Shown piece after piece: positions 1 through 11,959 of a stretch of DNA of 45,489 nt. The DNA is from Lingula anatina. Lineage: Eukaryota; Brachiopoda; Lingulata; Lingulida; Lingulidae. The notes beneath the pieces are model-generated. The model searched no databases. It was given only the letters and a program-made list of their open reading frames with translations, and had not been told where the DNA came from. Where the stretch lies: positions 1 through 45,489 of the forward strand of contig NW_019773806.1 of NCBI RefSeq assembly GCF_001039355.2. The letters are read 5' to 3'. A program made the translations under genes and the position numbers. The stretch's first letter is position 1; each line of letters begins with the position of its first letter.

Positions 1-450
1 GATGACACCTTAACATATAAATAGAAATATGTACAAAGTGACAACATTTTATTTATTTATTTATTTATTTATTTATTTTTGACAAGAAAATGAACAAATT
101 TTCCTATCCATTGCTGGATATAAGGTCTAACTCGTATGTTACAGCATATGAAGGTACCCCAAGTCCCCATCCCCCCTAACACACCAAAGTATGCCTATGG
201 AAGAGTGAACATGATGCTGGTAAGACCAGAAATTGCCATAATAATTGAAGCCAGAAAAGTCTAATAAAATATCAGTTTAAATAGTCTACAGTTACCATTT
301 ATGTCTATGACAATGACAGACAGGTTGTAAAATGTCAGTGCATTTCTTACATGGAATTTTATCTTCAAAAGTATCTTTTAAATTGGAGAAACCTGTCAAT
401 TTTTTCTTTTGTTTATTCAAGTTTTGTGCTTCTGTAACTTCTGTTTTAAG
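1..450. other. GLB1 intron (5' edge of window) with TTTA microsatellite
   Basis: No exon is recognised here. The stretch precedes the first visible beta-galactosidase exon and ends with its acceptor (TTTTAAG at 444-450). A TTTA tetranucleotide run lies at about 48-78. The upstream exons of the gene, including those for the catalytic barrel, would lie outside the window. Confidence 0.6.
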
Positions 451-1658
451 ATGTCCACTGTTCCTAATCTATTGGACAAGCTGACCCACCATGGCCCTTT
501 TGTCACTAGATACCCTCTTACCATGGAACAAGTCTACCAGGTGGGTCACTCATCACCTCTTTGATAACTAATTGATGTTCTTTAATTCTTAGATGATTTA
601 ATTTAAGTAACACTGCCGAGTGATTTTATCATAGCTATGTCTTTAGATATTAAATTCTAATTAAACAACTCGGGGCTTGACACTAACTTTTATTCTCTTT
701 TTTTCTCCACTGGCCCTTTAGACAAGTGAGGTATGGTAAATATTACAAGGGTTACTTGGCACATTAAGCTGTATTTGCCCTTCAGGACTGTAACCCCTGT
801 AATTCACTGGCCTAAGATCGGTTTTCAGTGGCCCGGGCCAGCAGGCCACCTCTTATGTTGAGTCCTGTAGCTGTTAAGAGTAATGATGGTACTATTATAT
901 ACACTAACCATTGTTTTATATACAAACAATCATGGTACTATTCCAGAACTATGGTTTCATATACTATCGCCATGTGGTGAAGTTAGACTGGCACAATGCA
1001 GTGCTGGATGTCTCTGCAGTACGAGACAGGGGATATGTTTTGATTAACAGTGTAAGTTATTAACAGTTTATAAATAAGAGGTTTCTATATGATTATTGTA
1101 AAGAAAAGAAAAAGAGTATATTGAAAAATCATAAAAGAGAAAATATAGTAAAAAAAAAAAGGGGGAAATTTTTTGGACTAATCTTTTTTTCAAAACCGCT
1201 TGCTTTAGTATAGCTTCAGACCAAACCAACCCACCATCAAACCTAATCGACATCTTATTCAGAAAAAGGTCATGTATATATCAGCTATTCTTAAATTTTT
1301 CCTAAAACACAGTGGCCAGGTGCAATATATATCATTGCTTTTATAAGTGTTCTTCTTAGATATGTGGTATTAAGATAATAATAATAATGACAGTTTAATG
1401 TCCCAGGTACCTCAAGGTGTGGTCATCAGGGAGTCCAGCCAGACTAAACTGACCATCACAGCCCTGACTGGTCAGTACCTGGACATCCTGGTGGAAAACC
1501 AGGGGAGGATTAACTATGGGTCAGGCATCAACAATAACACCAAGGTACAAGATGGAGGATTAAAACCATAGAATTTGGGGGGAAATCTGTAAATTTTTAC
1601 TTTATTTGGGAACAGCTGGACATTAACAGTAACAATAAGTTACCAAAGTGAGATTACA

Positions 1659-1690
<32 letters not shown>

Positions 1691-4600
1691 CTCAGCAATT
1701 TAAGGAACATTGTAATACAAAAATTACTCCAGTCTGCGAAATAAGCGGTTGTCCGATTGCCCGGGACAACTAAAAAGCACGTCGGGCAACTTAAAATTAC
1801 GAAGTTGTTGTCCGGTCGGGCAACTGAATCATTTATGGACATAAAGAGTATACCTATGTCAAAATCTACACAGAAAACAAAATTTTAGGTTAACCTATAT
1901 CGTTATGTTTTCCACAAGATTCACTGTCGCAGTAACCGACCTGCTGACTTCGCCGTGTTTGTGCAGAATCTCTGCTGCTATTATTAGATCTAAAGTTATT
2001 TATAGCACTGCCAGTAGCTGGTCGTTTAGACAGGAAGATGACGTAATGCCTGGGGAGTGGGGAGGGGGGGGGGGTCATGTTTGCCGCTTTTTCATTGGTC
2101 GAAATGAAACAATGGCGGACATTACTTCAAAATTATGGCACGTCTATCAACCGCGTGTTTCTCTATCCAACTTTCGTCATGGAGAAGTTTCTGAAATATT
2201 TTGACGGTGCAAACCCCGGATAAAGGTTACCCTAACAAACAGCTGAGCCAGAAATGTCAAAGAAAAAGAAATTATACGAAGTTAAACAGATATACGCCGA
2301 AGAGGATTTCTACCGTCACGGCGCACTTGGCTTGTTTTTGACAGCATAGCTCAGCGTGCAAAGCATGCTGTCAAGGAGATTCTTCACCTTTCGTTCAAGG
2401 CAAAACCTCACTACAGTAAGATGGCATTAAGAAGCACAAGTCCTCAGAGCCGCACGTCAAAGCGACGGCGCGAGTGCTGACGGTTCCTGCTGCTAATCAA
2501 AGTGTCGCGGCGGACTGCTTGCATCGGCTGCAGAAGGCAGAATCTAGGAGTTTTAATGAGAAAATGTAAGTTTCAATTTATTTATTTTTTTTAAATTTGT
2601 ACTTGTTCTTGTTTTCTGCGTTTAAGTATTTTAACTTCTTTTTAATAAAAGATAAAATTGAAATTCTGATGACGATTGATTTGTTTTTAGACAAGCACTT
2701 TTTCTAGAAAGAGAAGAATTAGTCTTCCATTTTTTTTTTCATTTTTATGGTACNAATCAACTAACAATGTTGTAAAGATGCAGGAAATATCAAACAAACA
2801 CTTTTAGGCATCTTATTAGTTCAGTCTGCGAAATAAGCGGTTGTCCGATTGCCCGGGACAACTAAAAAGCACGTCGGGCAACTTAAAATTACGAAGTTGT
2901 TGTCCGGTCGGGCAACTGAATCATTTATGGACAAAAAGAGTATACCTATGTCAAAATCTACACAGAAAACAAAATTTTAGGTTAACCTATAGGCCCTATC
3001 GTTATGTTTTCCACAAGATTCAATGTCGCAGTAACCGACCTGCTGACTTCGCCGTGTTTGTGCAGAATCTCTGTTTCTATTATTAGATCTAAAGTTATTT
3101 ATAGCACTGCCAGTAGCTGGTCGTTTAGACAGGAAGATGACGTAATGCCTGGGGAGTGGGGAGGGGGGGGGGTCATATTTGCCGCTTTTTCATTGGTCGA
3201 AATGAAACAATGGAGGACATTACTTCAAAATTATGGCACGTCTATCTACCGCGTGTTTCTCTATCCAACTTTCGTCACGGAGAAGTTTCTGAAATATTTT
3301 GACGGTGCAAACCCCGGATAAAGGTTACCCTAACAAACAGCTGAGCCAGAAATGTCAAAGAAAAAGAAATTATACGAAGTTAAACAGATATACGCCGAAG
3401 AGGATTTCTACCGTCACGGCGCACTTGGCTTGTTTTTGACAGCATAGCTCAGCGTGCAAAGCATGTCAAGGAGATTCTTCACCTTTCGTTCAAGGCAAAA
3501 CCTCACTACAGTAAGATGGCATTAAGAAGCACAAGTCCTCAGAGCCGCACGTCAAAGCGACGGCGCAGGTGCTGACGGTTCCTGCTGCTAATCAAAGTGT
3601 CGCGGCGGACTGCTTGCATCGGCTGCAGAAGGCAGAATCTAGGAGTTTTAATGAGAAAATGTAAGTTTCAATTTATTTATTTATTTTTTTAATTTGTACT
3701 TGTTCTTGTTTACTGCGTTTAAAGCGATAATAACTCTTCGTTTTGGCCAAAAAATGAATTTTCCTGGAGTAAACAACAATTTTCCCATACTTACCAATGA
3801 TTACTGAATCCATTTTTACATTCAAAGTTAGTCCCTGGTTTTTTTCTAAAAAGTTTGGTTTTTGGTTAAAATCTCTTAAGAGATTTTAACAGAGTATAGC
3901 CATCAATGGAGGTCACGTGGTCTGAAGACAAGCTCAGATATCAGAATAATAGCTATAACTGCTGTTTTTGTCGTATAACAGGATATATTATATTTCTATG
4001 AGTTATTAACAATGTTTTTATTGTGAAATATAAACCTCATACGAAGAGTTATTATCCCTTTAAGTATTTTAACTTCTTTTTAATAAAAGATGAAATTCTG
4101 ATGACGATTGATTTGTTTTTAGACAAGCACTTTTTCTAGAAAGAGAAGAATTAGTCTTCCATTTTTTTTTTCATTTTTATGGTACTGTATGATATTTTGT
4201 ATTGAATTATTTACTTGTCTTTTCTAGCAGGAGGTAGTTACAGATTCTTTTGTTTCTTCAATGGGGAATGATGAAGATGAATTTGATGAAGTAGATGAGG
4301 TCAATGAAGATGGAAGAAAACAGTGTTTTTATTTATTTATTATTATTATTTTTTTTTTTTTTTTGTCCTTCAGAGACTAGTCTGAACCAGACATTTCATT
4401 ATGTTTAAAACAGTGACATTCCTTTTTTATATGCAGACACTCTATATTCTGATCACCCTGTCTGTCCATGCTGTCCAACATGTCTTGTACTTCCTATATC
4501 ATTATTACAATGGTGAAGATGAATGTGATGAAGTAAATGAGATGGAGATGGCAGAAAATGCAGCATTTTAATTGTTTATTATGATAATTGTATATATAAT

Positions 4601-6615
4601 AAATTAATGTGTCCACATTTGAAACTAAGTTAATAGACTATGAGGCAGAGAAATGGAGAATGCTATTACACTTAGCTAGCAGTAAATATATTGAAAAATA
4701 TTCTTCATTTATGATTTTGGCTCGTCTTCAAATCTTGACCTGGAATGCCTTCTTTTACTAGAAAATATTTTAGTGTTTGTACAATATGTATGATGATGTA
4801 TAGATGTTCTTAAAATAATTGTTTGTGGGAAGGAAGACGTAACCAAATGCTGCATTGTTGCTGTTGAGGTTCTTTAACATTAAACTGCTCATCATCTGTT
4901 TATTTGCATAAGTTAATCTGTTTAAAGCTACACAGCGCATGTTAGCCTTCACCCCGCTGAAATAAAAAGGGATCTTGGAAGTTTTGTGTTATTTTTCTTC
5001 GATTTATTTGGGCAACCAAAAGTGGATGGGGGCAACCAAAAAAATTAAAATGGTTGTCCGATGGGACAACCACTCTAAAAAGCTTATTTCACAGACTGTT
5101 ACTCTGAGGTAACAAATTAGAGAGTTTGTAAGTATTGGCAATTTTCAAAGTTTTACAGTATGTTGAATTTGTACTATTTAATTGGGTTTAAGAAAACTTT
5201 TATCTTATCGATGTTATTCAAGTTACACAAAACTATTTTTAATCCAGATATTGTTAGAAGCTACATGACATTAATCCTGCAGATTTCAATATAAGTTGCA
5301 CTATACAGTGAAATCTCATTTTGTTCATTTGAAAATTCAAATGAAAGTGATTGATTCAGAAGTTCAGTATGTATTTTTCGGTTTGATAATGTGTACAGGT
5401 TGTTGAACTTAATATAACAGTTGTTCATGTTCAATTTCAGGGTCTGATTGCTAATGTTACTATAAATGGACTCATCCTGAAAGATTGGTTTATATATCCA
5501 CTGAATGTGTCAGAAAAGGTGCTTAATAACCTGGACTCAGCAGTCCAGTCCAAACAAAGGTAGTGCATAGAAATCTTTCTGTTGATCTATCTCAAGGTCG
5601 TCAAAACGTTTGATTGATAGTGATAAGGATTGTTTATTGTTGGAGTAGAAAAAGAGACAATTTTAAGTAATTCAGTGACAGTTACACCTCATCTTTTAAT
5701 TTTCATTGAACTTTCTTTGAATTATGAAACTTGAACATTTCCATATTATGAAAGTTACTAGTCTTATAGACTAAGTACTGTAGCAAAACTTTGTTTACTC
5801 TGCAAATTCCTAGTCATTAAAAAGATTAGAAAGTTTTTTTAATGAGAGGAGATTGGGATTCTATAATGGTTAAATATGATAAAGATGTAATTGTGATTGT
5901 AGTGATCTTTATTTATTTATTTATTTATTTATTTATTATCAGTTCTCCTCCCAAGTATTCTGGTGTCAGCCAGTACATTACTCCTTCCTTATTTGTGGGC
6001 CAGATCCAGATGCCCAACAAAACTGGGTTCCCACAGGATACATACCTCAGGACTGATGGCTGGTTTAAAGTAAGTGAAATAACTTCAGTTGTATAGTCAA
6101 GCCAATCTCCTGTCACTTTACTCTGCAACAGAGGCTCTTTTATGTGTAGCTGTTACAAAATCAGTTGAAGGTCCTTCCTTCAACAAATTTAATTGTGACT
6201 GGTAATACAAATAGAAGGGCTTCTGGCAGAGAGTGCCTTCGGACTAATAAGTCTCTCAGACTGCCAGTTAGCAATCTCATTGCTGTCTTGACGCATTCTC
6301 ATGATGAAACTTTTTTTCTTTCAGGGCCAGGCCTATGTCAATGGGTTTAACCTGGGGCGGTACTGGCCCAGTGCAGGCCCCCAGCTGACTCTCTATGTCC
6401 CCAAGGGGGCCCTCAGGCCCTACCCCGCCACTAACACACTGGTGCTCCTAGAGCTGGAATATGCTCCATGTAGCCAGACACGAAATGAGATTGAGGTGGA
6501 CTACTGCTTTGTGGAGTTTGTGACCACACCTGTTATCAATGCCACTACTGTTAGTCTGGAGAGGAGGGAGGAATGGAATAGGGCTGGGGGATTTAATTGG
6601 CATGATCAGCATTAA
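451..6615 (+). CDS. GLB1: Beta-galactosidase (GH35), C-terminal exons only
   Basis: Six exons: 451-540, 947-1051, 1407-1544, 5441-5559, 5943-6069 and 6325-6615. They join in frame to 870 nt, giving 289 residues and a TAA stop. All introns are GT/AG and the phases agree (0,0,0,2,0). The translation follows the C-terminal beta domains of animal lysosomal beta-galactosidase. Landmarks are YPLTMEQV, then NYGFIYYR in exon 2, LVENQGRINYG in exon 3, LKDWFIYPL in exon 4, and GFNLGRYWPSAGPQLTLYVP with LELEYAPC in exon 6. The enzyme removes terminal beta-galactose from gangliosides and keratan sulfate in the lysosome. The TIM-barrel catalytic domain and signal peptide lie upstream of the window. The intron at 1545-5440 holds a nested transposon. 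The tail after the last beta strand is short and acidic/basic mixed. The family assignment is firm; orthology to GLB1 rather than a GLB1-like paralogue is inferred. Confidence 0.93.
1648..1690. repeat. (CA)n plus poly-A tract
   Basis: A short CA dinucleotide run is followed directly by about 20 A, inside GLB1 intron 3 and about 40 bp before the left end of a DNA transposon. Confidence 0.8.
1730..2753 (+). mobile_element. DNA transposon, left part, copy 1 (interrupted by N)
   Basis: Begins with the terminal sequence CAGTCTGCGAAATAAGC, whose inverted form closes the second copy at 5098. The segment is nearly identical to 2822-4183, apart from an extra 337-bp MITE in the second copy, and stops at the N at 2754. 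It is flanked on the left by TTACTC (1724-1729), the same hexamer that follows the right terminus at 5099-5104. An open stretch starting MSKKKKLYEVKQIY near 2254 may be the remains of a first coding exon, but it hits a stop after about 30 codons. No transposase motif was recognised and the superfamily is unassigned. Confidence 0.7.
2822..5098 (+). mobile_element. DNA transposon with both terminal inverted repeats, copy 2
   Basis: Left end CAGTCTGCGAAATAAGC and right end GCTTATTTCACAGACTG form terminal inverted repeats of about 17 bp with one mismatch. Just inside each end lie related GGTTGTCC/GGACAACC motifs. Two related acidic open stretches occur near 4264-4320 and 4513-4570 (NDEDEFDEVDE and NGEDECDEVNE), possibly decayed exon ends of a transposase. 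No intact transposase is present, so the element is non-autonomous or decayed. A TTAA-targeting MITE is nested at 3723-4059. Confidence 0.7.
3723..4059 (+). mobile_element. TTAA-target MITE, copy A (337 bp)
   Basis: Flanked by TTAA on both sides (3719-3722 and 4060-4063). Ends are inverted repeats AGGGATAATAACTCTTCGT (left end has one substitution, AGCG). The unoccupied site is visible in the first transposon copy at 2622-2625, so both the TTAA duplication and the exact length are read directly. TTAA targets are used by piggyBac and Kolobok elements; which of them mobilised this MITE is not decided. No coding capacity. Confidence 0.9.
5907..5938 (+). repeat. (TTTA)n microsatellite abutting the GLB1 exon 5 acceptor
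   Basis: Eight or so TTTA units run to within a few bases of the acceptor AG at 5941-5942. The polypyrimidine tract of that splice site is therefore the microsatellite itself. Confidence 0.85.
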
Positions 6616-8160
6616 AAGGGGGGGTGGTGGGTGATTGTGATTTTATATATTTGGGTACAGGTGCTACCAGTTGAATTGACTTATCTTTTTAAAAAAATTA
6701 TTAGTGGTGTTTTTTTATAGATTCAGAGTTAGGGACAACGATGGTGAAATGTGTGGCAATATATCTAACTTTTTTTGATGTGATTTTTTTATAAATTTTA
6801 TGAATTGCTGTTCACATCTCTATTTCTTATACTTCCACATAGTTATGTATTTATGTGCAATTTGATTGTTATCTCATGCAGCTGAATGACATTCTATGTG
6901 ATTGGTTTGAAAAATTTGGAAATTGATTAAACAGCTTCATATCAAATGTGAGATTATCTGCACCATCGATAACACACATATGCGCACATGCGCACACACA
7001 CACACATACACATTGATATCTAGATAAATTTACATTATCCATGCATCACATTTATATATCTTTTAACATATATTTTTTTCTGTTAGGAAATTTCATACAG
7101 ATCATTATATAATAGCATTCTTAAATATTTTCATAGTTGTCTTTTCAAATTACATATCATCTTTATGCCCGTCTTAAGCTGCTCTGACTATATGAAATCC
7201 AGAATCATTTGAATTCAATCCCAAAAGTATGAAGGCAGTAGTAGTAGTTGTAATTGATAGAATTTCCCAGATGAAATTATTGTTAAAATGTGCATTCACT
7301 TGATCAAACATTCCAATTGATTATTAAATGTTTCTCTAGCGAAGTTGCATATTAGGTTTCAGATATTGTGACTGATTAGGACTATAGCGTATGACTGCAA
7401 TATTTGTTTTGAATGAGATTTAGTTTTAAATATATAAATGTAATAATATATATATTGTGAGATCAAGTGAGTGATGAATGATAGCAAGAAAAGTTAATGG
7501 CCAGTTAAACACAAGAAAACTTGTTAGTATACATATTTTAAAAAGACTGGTATAAGAGTTAAGATAGTGATAGGAGTCTCTCAACTGAGAATCTGAAAAC
7601 ACAATCAGAATTTGTTTCTCCAGAGTGCTAGTCCATCAAACAGTATGTCAACAAAACATTTTATACAGAAAAGTGTTCATTTTATGCAGAAAAGTTCTTT
7701 GTTGCTCTGGGTCAAACCCACATGTGATATGCCTACGAAGTCTTTATATTTTTGAATACCTCATTGTTATGTCCGTATGAGTTTGTCTCATTTGTGTTCT
7801 TTGAGAAAACGTGCTGGCACTGTATTGTTTTGTGATATTGTATTTGTTACTTCATATTACAACAAGGTCCTTTGGAATCCTCTTGGGGTTCTCATTAGTT
7901 GAGGGATGTTCTAGTTGTGGACAATGTTTGTGTACATTACTGGATTTACAAAGGTGCTGCTTGTTTGCTTGCTTATTTCATTTTGACTAGTCCAAGAGTG
8001 CCTCACTCACTTCAAGGAGCCTTCCTGGTTATGTGGAAGGTTACACTTCAAGTCCGTTAAATTATGCTATTTTACAGCAATAAACATTGATTAATTAGCG
8101 ACAGAGTAAAATTCTGCTAGAAATGAGTATGTTAACGTCTTTGTGAATAAAAAGTTGTTT
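6616..8160 (+). other. Probable GLB1 3' UTR and downstream non-coding DNA
   Basis: No open frame of note follows the GLB1 stop. Canonical AATAAA signals occur at 8079-8084 and 8146-8151 and could end the transcript, which would make a 3' UTR of about 1.5 kb. A CA-rich microsatellite lies at about 6982-7012. The UTR extent is inferred from the polyadenylation signals only. Confidence 0.4.
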
Positions 8161-8953
8161 ACACATAAATAACACATTATCACGTTTCATTTCTCATTTC
8201 TGTTTTGTTACACTGAATTATCACTTCTCGTTATCAAGGCACATTTGGCTGTACTTACAATATATTAAGCACGCAATTCGGCTCGAATCTGATACCAGCT
8301 ACGCAATTATCAGGTTTTGTCAAGAACCAAATCCTACAGACAGCCCTTTAACCGCCGGAAACCACATATTTAATTATACAATTATGTATCTGGTAAAAGT
8401 TATATTATAGAAATAACATGTCAAGGTATGCTTTCGTAACTGTCAATTCACCCAGATTTAATAGCAGTTTCCTCTGTAGGAGTAATTTTCTTCAGTCAAC
8501 ACCTGATGTTGGAATTGATTACCTCCGCTGTTTTGTTTGTCTGTCAGGCGTATCTAGGGTATCTTCATCTTTTGTATCTTTACACATATCTAATAAAATT
8601 CTTCTTTGAGCGACATCTGTATCATGATACACAAAAACAATCTTAAGTTTCTTGTCATAAATTCACTATCAGATGTTGTCTGATTGAGTGATTACATTAT
8701 TCTGGACAAATTTTTTTCTGGGAACAACCAACAGTACAGAGATGTGCAGAAAATTATGCAGAGGAACATCTGCAAAAATCTAGTGAAAAGAATGTATCAG
8801 TGGCTCTGGTGGCGAATACGTGTAACTTCAAAAGCATTTTAATTGATTATCTCTTTTGTCTCAGCTTGTATTCGGTCAGATGTTGGTACTTTGAAGAGAA
8901 AGGCCTTCAGACACGATGTCAGTGGGGCTCTCAAAGCATCTAGTAATAAGTGG

Positions 8954-9733
8954 TTCCTTACAACTAAGACGCTCATTTTCTACCCATCTATACCGAACTC
9001 CTCGGGAAAACCCGCTAACCTTACTCCGTTCATCATATTTAGTCTAATTGATATTCATGTACCCGTATAGTATTGTTTTGGTCAAAAGAGTGCATGCCTT
9101 TCTTTATTCCAAGTGTATTGCTGAATTACCGCATAAACTATTCCTTTCCGTTAAGTCTAAACTGGCATTATATGGATAGAAAATGAGATTCCCTTTGTTA
9201 ATAAACTCGACATGCCTGTGCCTATCAAATCATGTACGTATTTGTGTGAAAAAGGTCCATTACACGACAGCATGTATCAAAAAACGTGGGAGGTCAGTCA
9301 CAGCAAGTCTGGCAGCATGTTCGAGTCGATTTCAACAAAGACATAAAGGCACAGTTGGTCCCTTTTCAATTGCTTCGTCTGGCTCATTCAAAATGAAGGG
9401 AACAATGGACAGTTCATATTTCAAGTTATTTGATTTTCTCACGACAATTAGGCTCTTGAATAAGAATGTCTCTGTATTAAATGACTTCTCGACCCCTAGT
9501 CAACAAATTAAAAATGTTTTTTTTTATAGTCATCAGGTGCGTCTGTCGTCGCTGTCGACTTCTTCATAATTGCTTGCAGGGACCATTTTTCTAAAGTTTT
9601 TCTTTCAGCAAATCTGCATTTCGAGGAAAACTATTTGATTTAAAGTCCGCAAACTAACAGGACTGATGTATATATCGAAAATAGGCCTGACATATCTTCA
9701 GTTAAGTGAACGGCGAATGGTGACAAAACAGTC
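8954..9733. repeat. Segmental duplicate L (inverted copy at 39967-41018)
   Basis: The reverse complement of this stretch matches 39967-41018 with moderate divergence. Shared blocks include GAAGTCGACAGCGACGAC, CATCAGTCCTGTTAG and ACAATACTATACGGGTA. The partner carries an extra SINE of about 350 bp. No coding function was recognised in either copy; a long open frame here (9183-9569) is not conserved in the partner. It lies directly beyond the 3' side of GPCR copy 1. The stretch 8161-8953 to its left shows nothing recognisable. Confidence 0.8.
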
Positions 9734-10737
9734 ATACTAGAAAATTTAGAGTTCTGCTAGAGGTGTGATAAAATGTCAATTCAGCCAATATACTGTGTAG
9801 TGTTTTAAGCTCAGTATTTGCATATAATAAAATAACTTTTAGTTAAAGTTTTTCAAAACGTCAACCTTCTTCTTGTTACCATAGCAATCATGCTGTTTCA
9901 CGTTTTTTAAGCTAATCCTGCTGACATCTATTGTCGTCTATATGAATGAGTCAGAAGTAGATTACATAATTGTCGATTAAACCCAATAAATATGTTATAG
10001 TGACAATAACAACGGTCTGAAACTTTCGAACGTTTATTTATTTACACTCTATTGCTCCGTACTGATCAGGCATTCACTTGTTTTTCTTTCTATAGTCCTT
10101 GCGTGATTACAAGGAATTCTTCATTCTCACCATGCAACATTTCATCATCAGGTAATTTAATAGAGACTTGTTTTCAATTAAAATATTGTTTGAATTACTC
10201 ATGCTTGATCCATATCCATCCTTAGTTTGCATGTTTTAAACACGTGTCAGGAACTTGCAAATCTATTGAGAAATTAACAAATTAAATCGAAGTATATGCA
10301 ACTTTGACAAGTTCCATCTTTTTCTACCACGAGATCAATTTCCACACTTGTTGACCTTAAAGAAATTTAACTAACGCTCAATTACTCCCTATTCTTTTAC
10401 TCATCTGATGCCATTTTAATAATCATTTGCATTTGGTGAAAGCGTAAGCCATTTACATGTACTTTACAATAAATATATAACATGTAGTCCGTAGAATGTT
10501 TTGTGCGGAATTTTATTGACCTGTATATGCTAGCATTTTACTATGTTAAATAGCTTCTAACTTCTTAAATAGCATTACAAACCTTGTGAAGTGCAGTTTT
10601 ACCTGTATGTTGCTGACTTTTATCGTACATGTCCATAAAAACGAAGATGAAATATCAGACGGAACACCTGGTAGGAATTTAATTCCAAACTGGGAATCCA
10701 CAGTCTTAACTGGAAAGTTATTTCTGTACTTTTTTTT

Positions 10738-11778
10738 TCATTTTTGACACCAAAGCAAACGCTTTAATCTTTGTCGGAATAATGAACCGCATAGTCCGTA
10801 AACGAAAAAATTAACTGACGAGTTCAGACTTGCTAGAAAAAAACCCGTGGGTGTTGTCCAGCTTTCAATGACTGCAATGATCTCAAACTGTCCGGCCATA
10901 TGATCCACGACAGCCAAAACAAGGAATATGAGAGTAACAGGTAACACAGCTAATACATAAAATGTCATCAGTAACATTACCGTTTTTATTATCTGCCTGA
11001 AATCATCATTTTCTGAATTGTTCATTGTCAGTCGAATTTCAGCTTGCCTCCTCAAGGACTGAATAAGCTTCACGTATAGAAAAAGCATGAACCCATTTGG
11101 TAAAATGTTGAAAATGAGAGGAAACGCCTTGCGGTAAACAAGTTCATGGCTGTTGGTCCATTCCTTTAAACGAACATCCAGGCAGAAGTCACCCGAACTG
11201 TATCCACAAGGAAGAAATCCAACAATTTCAGTGTCAAAAAACTTCGGAAATTGATACATTGTGATCATTGTTAATAACACATACGTCCTCCATCTCCATT
11301 TTGATACCTTTCGAAACTCAATGCTTTTCACAGGTTTGTCAATTGCGAGATAACGATCGAATGCTACAAAAAGTAGCAGAAAAACAGAAGAAAGTCTTGC
11401 AATCAGCATGATTGGCCAAATATAAACGGTGATCGGCTGCATTGCGACAAAGTACCAGTCAATCCACCCTGAATAGACATGCAAAGCAGGTAAATGAACG
11501 ATAAATATCGCCGTGATTAAATATATATTATCCGTGATTGCTATCCAGGACAGTAAATAATTAGTCGATTCATTTGCTCTATCCTTGTAGAATACAATAA
11601 AAGACAGGGTGTTGCAAATTATTCCAATCAGACCAACGGCCAATGACGCGAATCCTAGAACAACGACGGTGTACAAGTTTAAGGCCGTTCGATGATTGGT
11701 GGTGCCATTGACTAGCGTACTGTTCAATGAAAATGCCGTGAAATCCAATTCATCTTTATCGTCAATGAAAGTTGCCAT
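10738..11778 (-). CDS. Class A (rhodopsin-like) GPCR, copy 1
   Basis: Intronless gene of 346 residues with seven predicted membrane spans. The N-terminus has N-glycosylation sequons (N19-S-T, N24-G-T). TM1 carries the conserved Asn (N56), TM2 an Asp (D83), and TM3 ends in DRY at 141-143. TM7 reads SSVNFFVYGLCGSLF, an NPxxY variant with Pro replaced. The tail is very short. The usual Cys at the top of TM3 (25 residues before the DRY Arg, here T117) is absent; two Cys in extracellular loop 2 (PCGY, DFCLD) may pair with each other. The overall look is that of invertebrate peptide or orphan receptors; the ligand is unknown. A paralogue of equal length lies at 42496-43536. The start is fixed by MATF, shared with the paralogue. 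Downstream AATAAA (minus strand, 10512-10517) is also conserved in the second copy. Confidence 0.88.
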   Translation of the reverse strand: MATFIDDKDELDFTAFSLNSTLVNGTTNHRTALNLYTVVVLGFASLAVGLIGIICNTLSFIVFYKDRANESTNYLLSWIAITDNIYLITAIFIVHLPALHVYSGWIDWYFVAMQPITVYIWPIMLIARLSSVFLLLFVAFDRYLAIDKPVKSIEFRKVSKWRWRTYVLLTMITMYQFPKFFDTEIVGFLPCGYSSGDFCLDVRLKEWTNSHELVYRKAFPLIFNILPNGFMLFLYVKLIQSLRRQAEIRLTMNNSENDDFRQIIKTVMLLMTFYVLAVLPVTLIFLVLAVVDHMAGQFEIIAVIESWTTPTGFFLASLNSSVNFFVYGLCGSLFRQRLKRLLWCQK

Positions 11779-11846
11779 TTTGTTTCAATAGGAAATAAGA
11801 CGTGAAGCAAACCTGTCTTAACAATAATTGTACTTATGAAGCTGAG

Positions 11847-11890
11847 CCTTTATATCATGCGATTTGTCCACCGTCTTAACCAATCAGAGA
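11847..11890 (-). promoter_or_regulatory. Core promoter of GPCR copy 1 (TATA and CCAAT-type boxes)
   Basis: On the minus strand, TATAAA (11849-11854) lies about 70 bp before the ATG, and an inverted CCAAT box (GATTGGTT, about 11877-11884) lies some 25-30 bp further upstream. Both are conserved in sequence and spacing upstream of GPCR copy 2 (43612-43617 and about 43641-43648). Conservation between copies could reflect recent duplication alone. Confidence 0.5.
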
Positions 11891-11959
11891 CCAGAATAGC
11901 AGATACTGTCACAGCTACTATAGGATTCCGCGTTGCAATTGAACAAAGCCAGTATTTAA

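Larger units (their letters stand above)
9784..11945. repeat. Segmental duplicate containing GPCR copy 1 (paralogous to 41997-43706)
   Basis: Direct-orientation match to 41997-43706, covering promoter, coding region and 3' flank. Downstream flanks share blocks such as AACGTCAACCTTC and ACATCTATTGTCGT. Copy 1 has about 500 bp extra (roughly 9970-10490) that copy 2 lacks. The duplicate ends just before the MITE at 11960. Confidence 0.85.

Noticed and set aside
1905-2204. Open frame of 99 codons, with a similar one at 3004-3321
   Set aside because: Both lie in the repeated transposon sequence and differ by indels; no protein family recognised.
9183-9569. Open frame of 128 codons downstream of GPCR copy 1
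   Set aside because: Not conserved in the inverted duplicate at 39967-41018, low-complexity and Ser-rich; likely chance.
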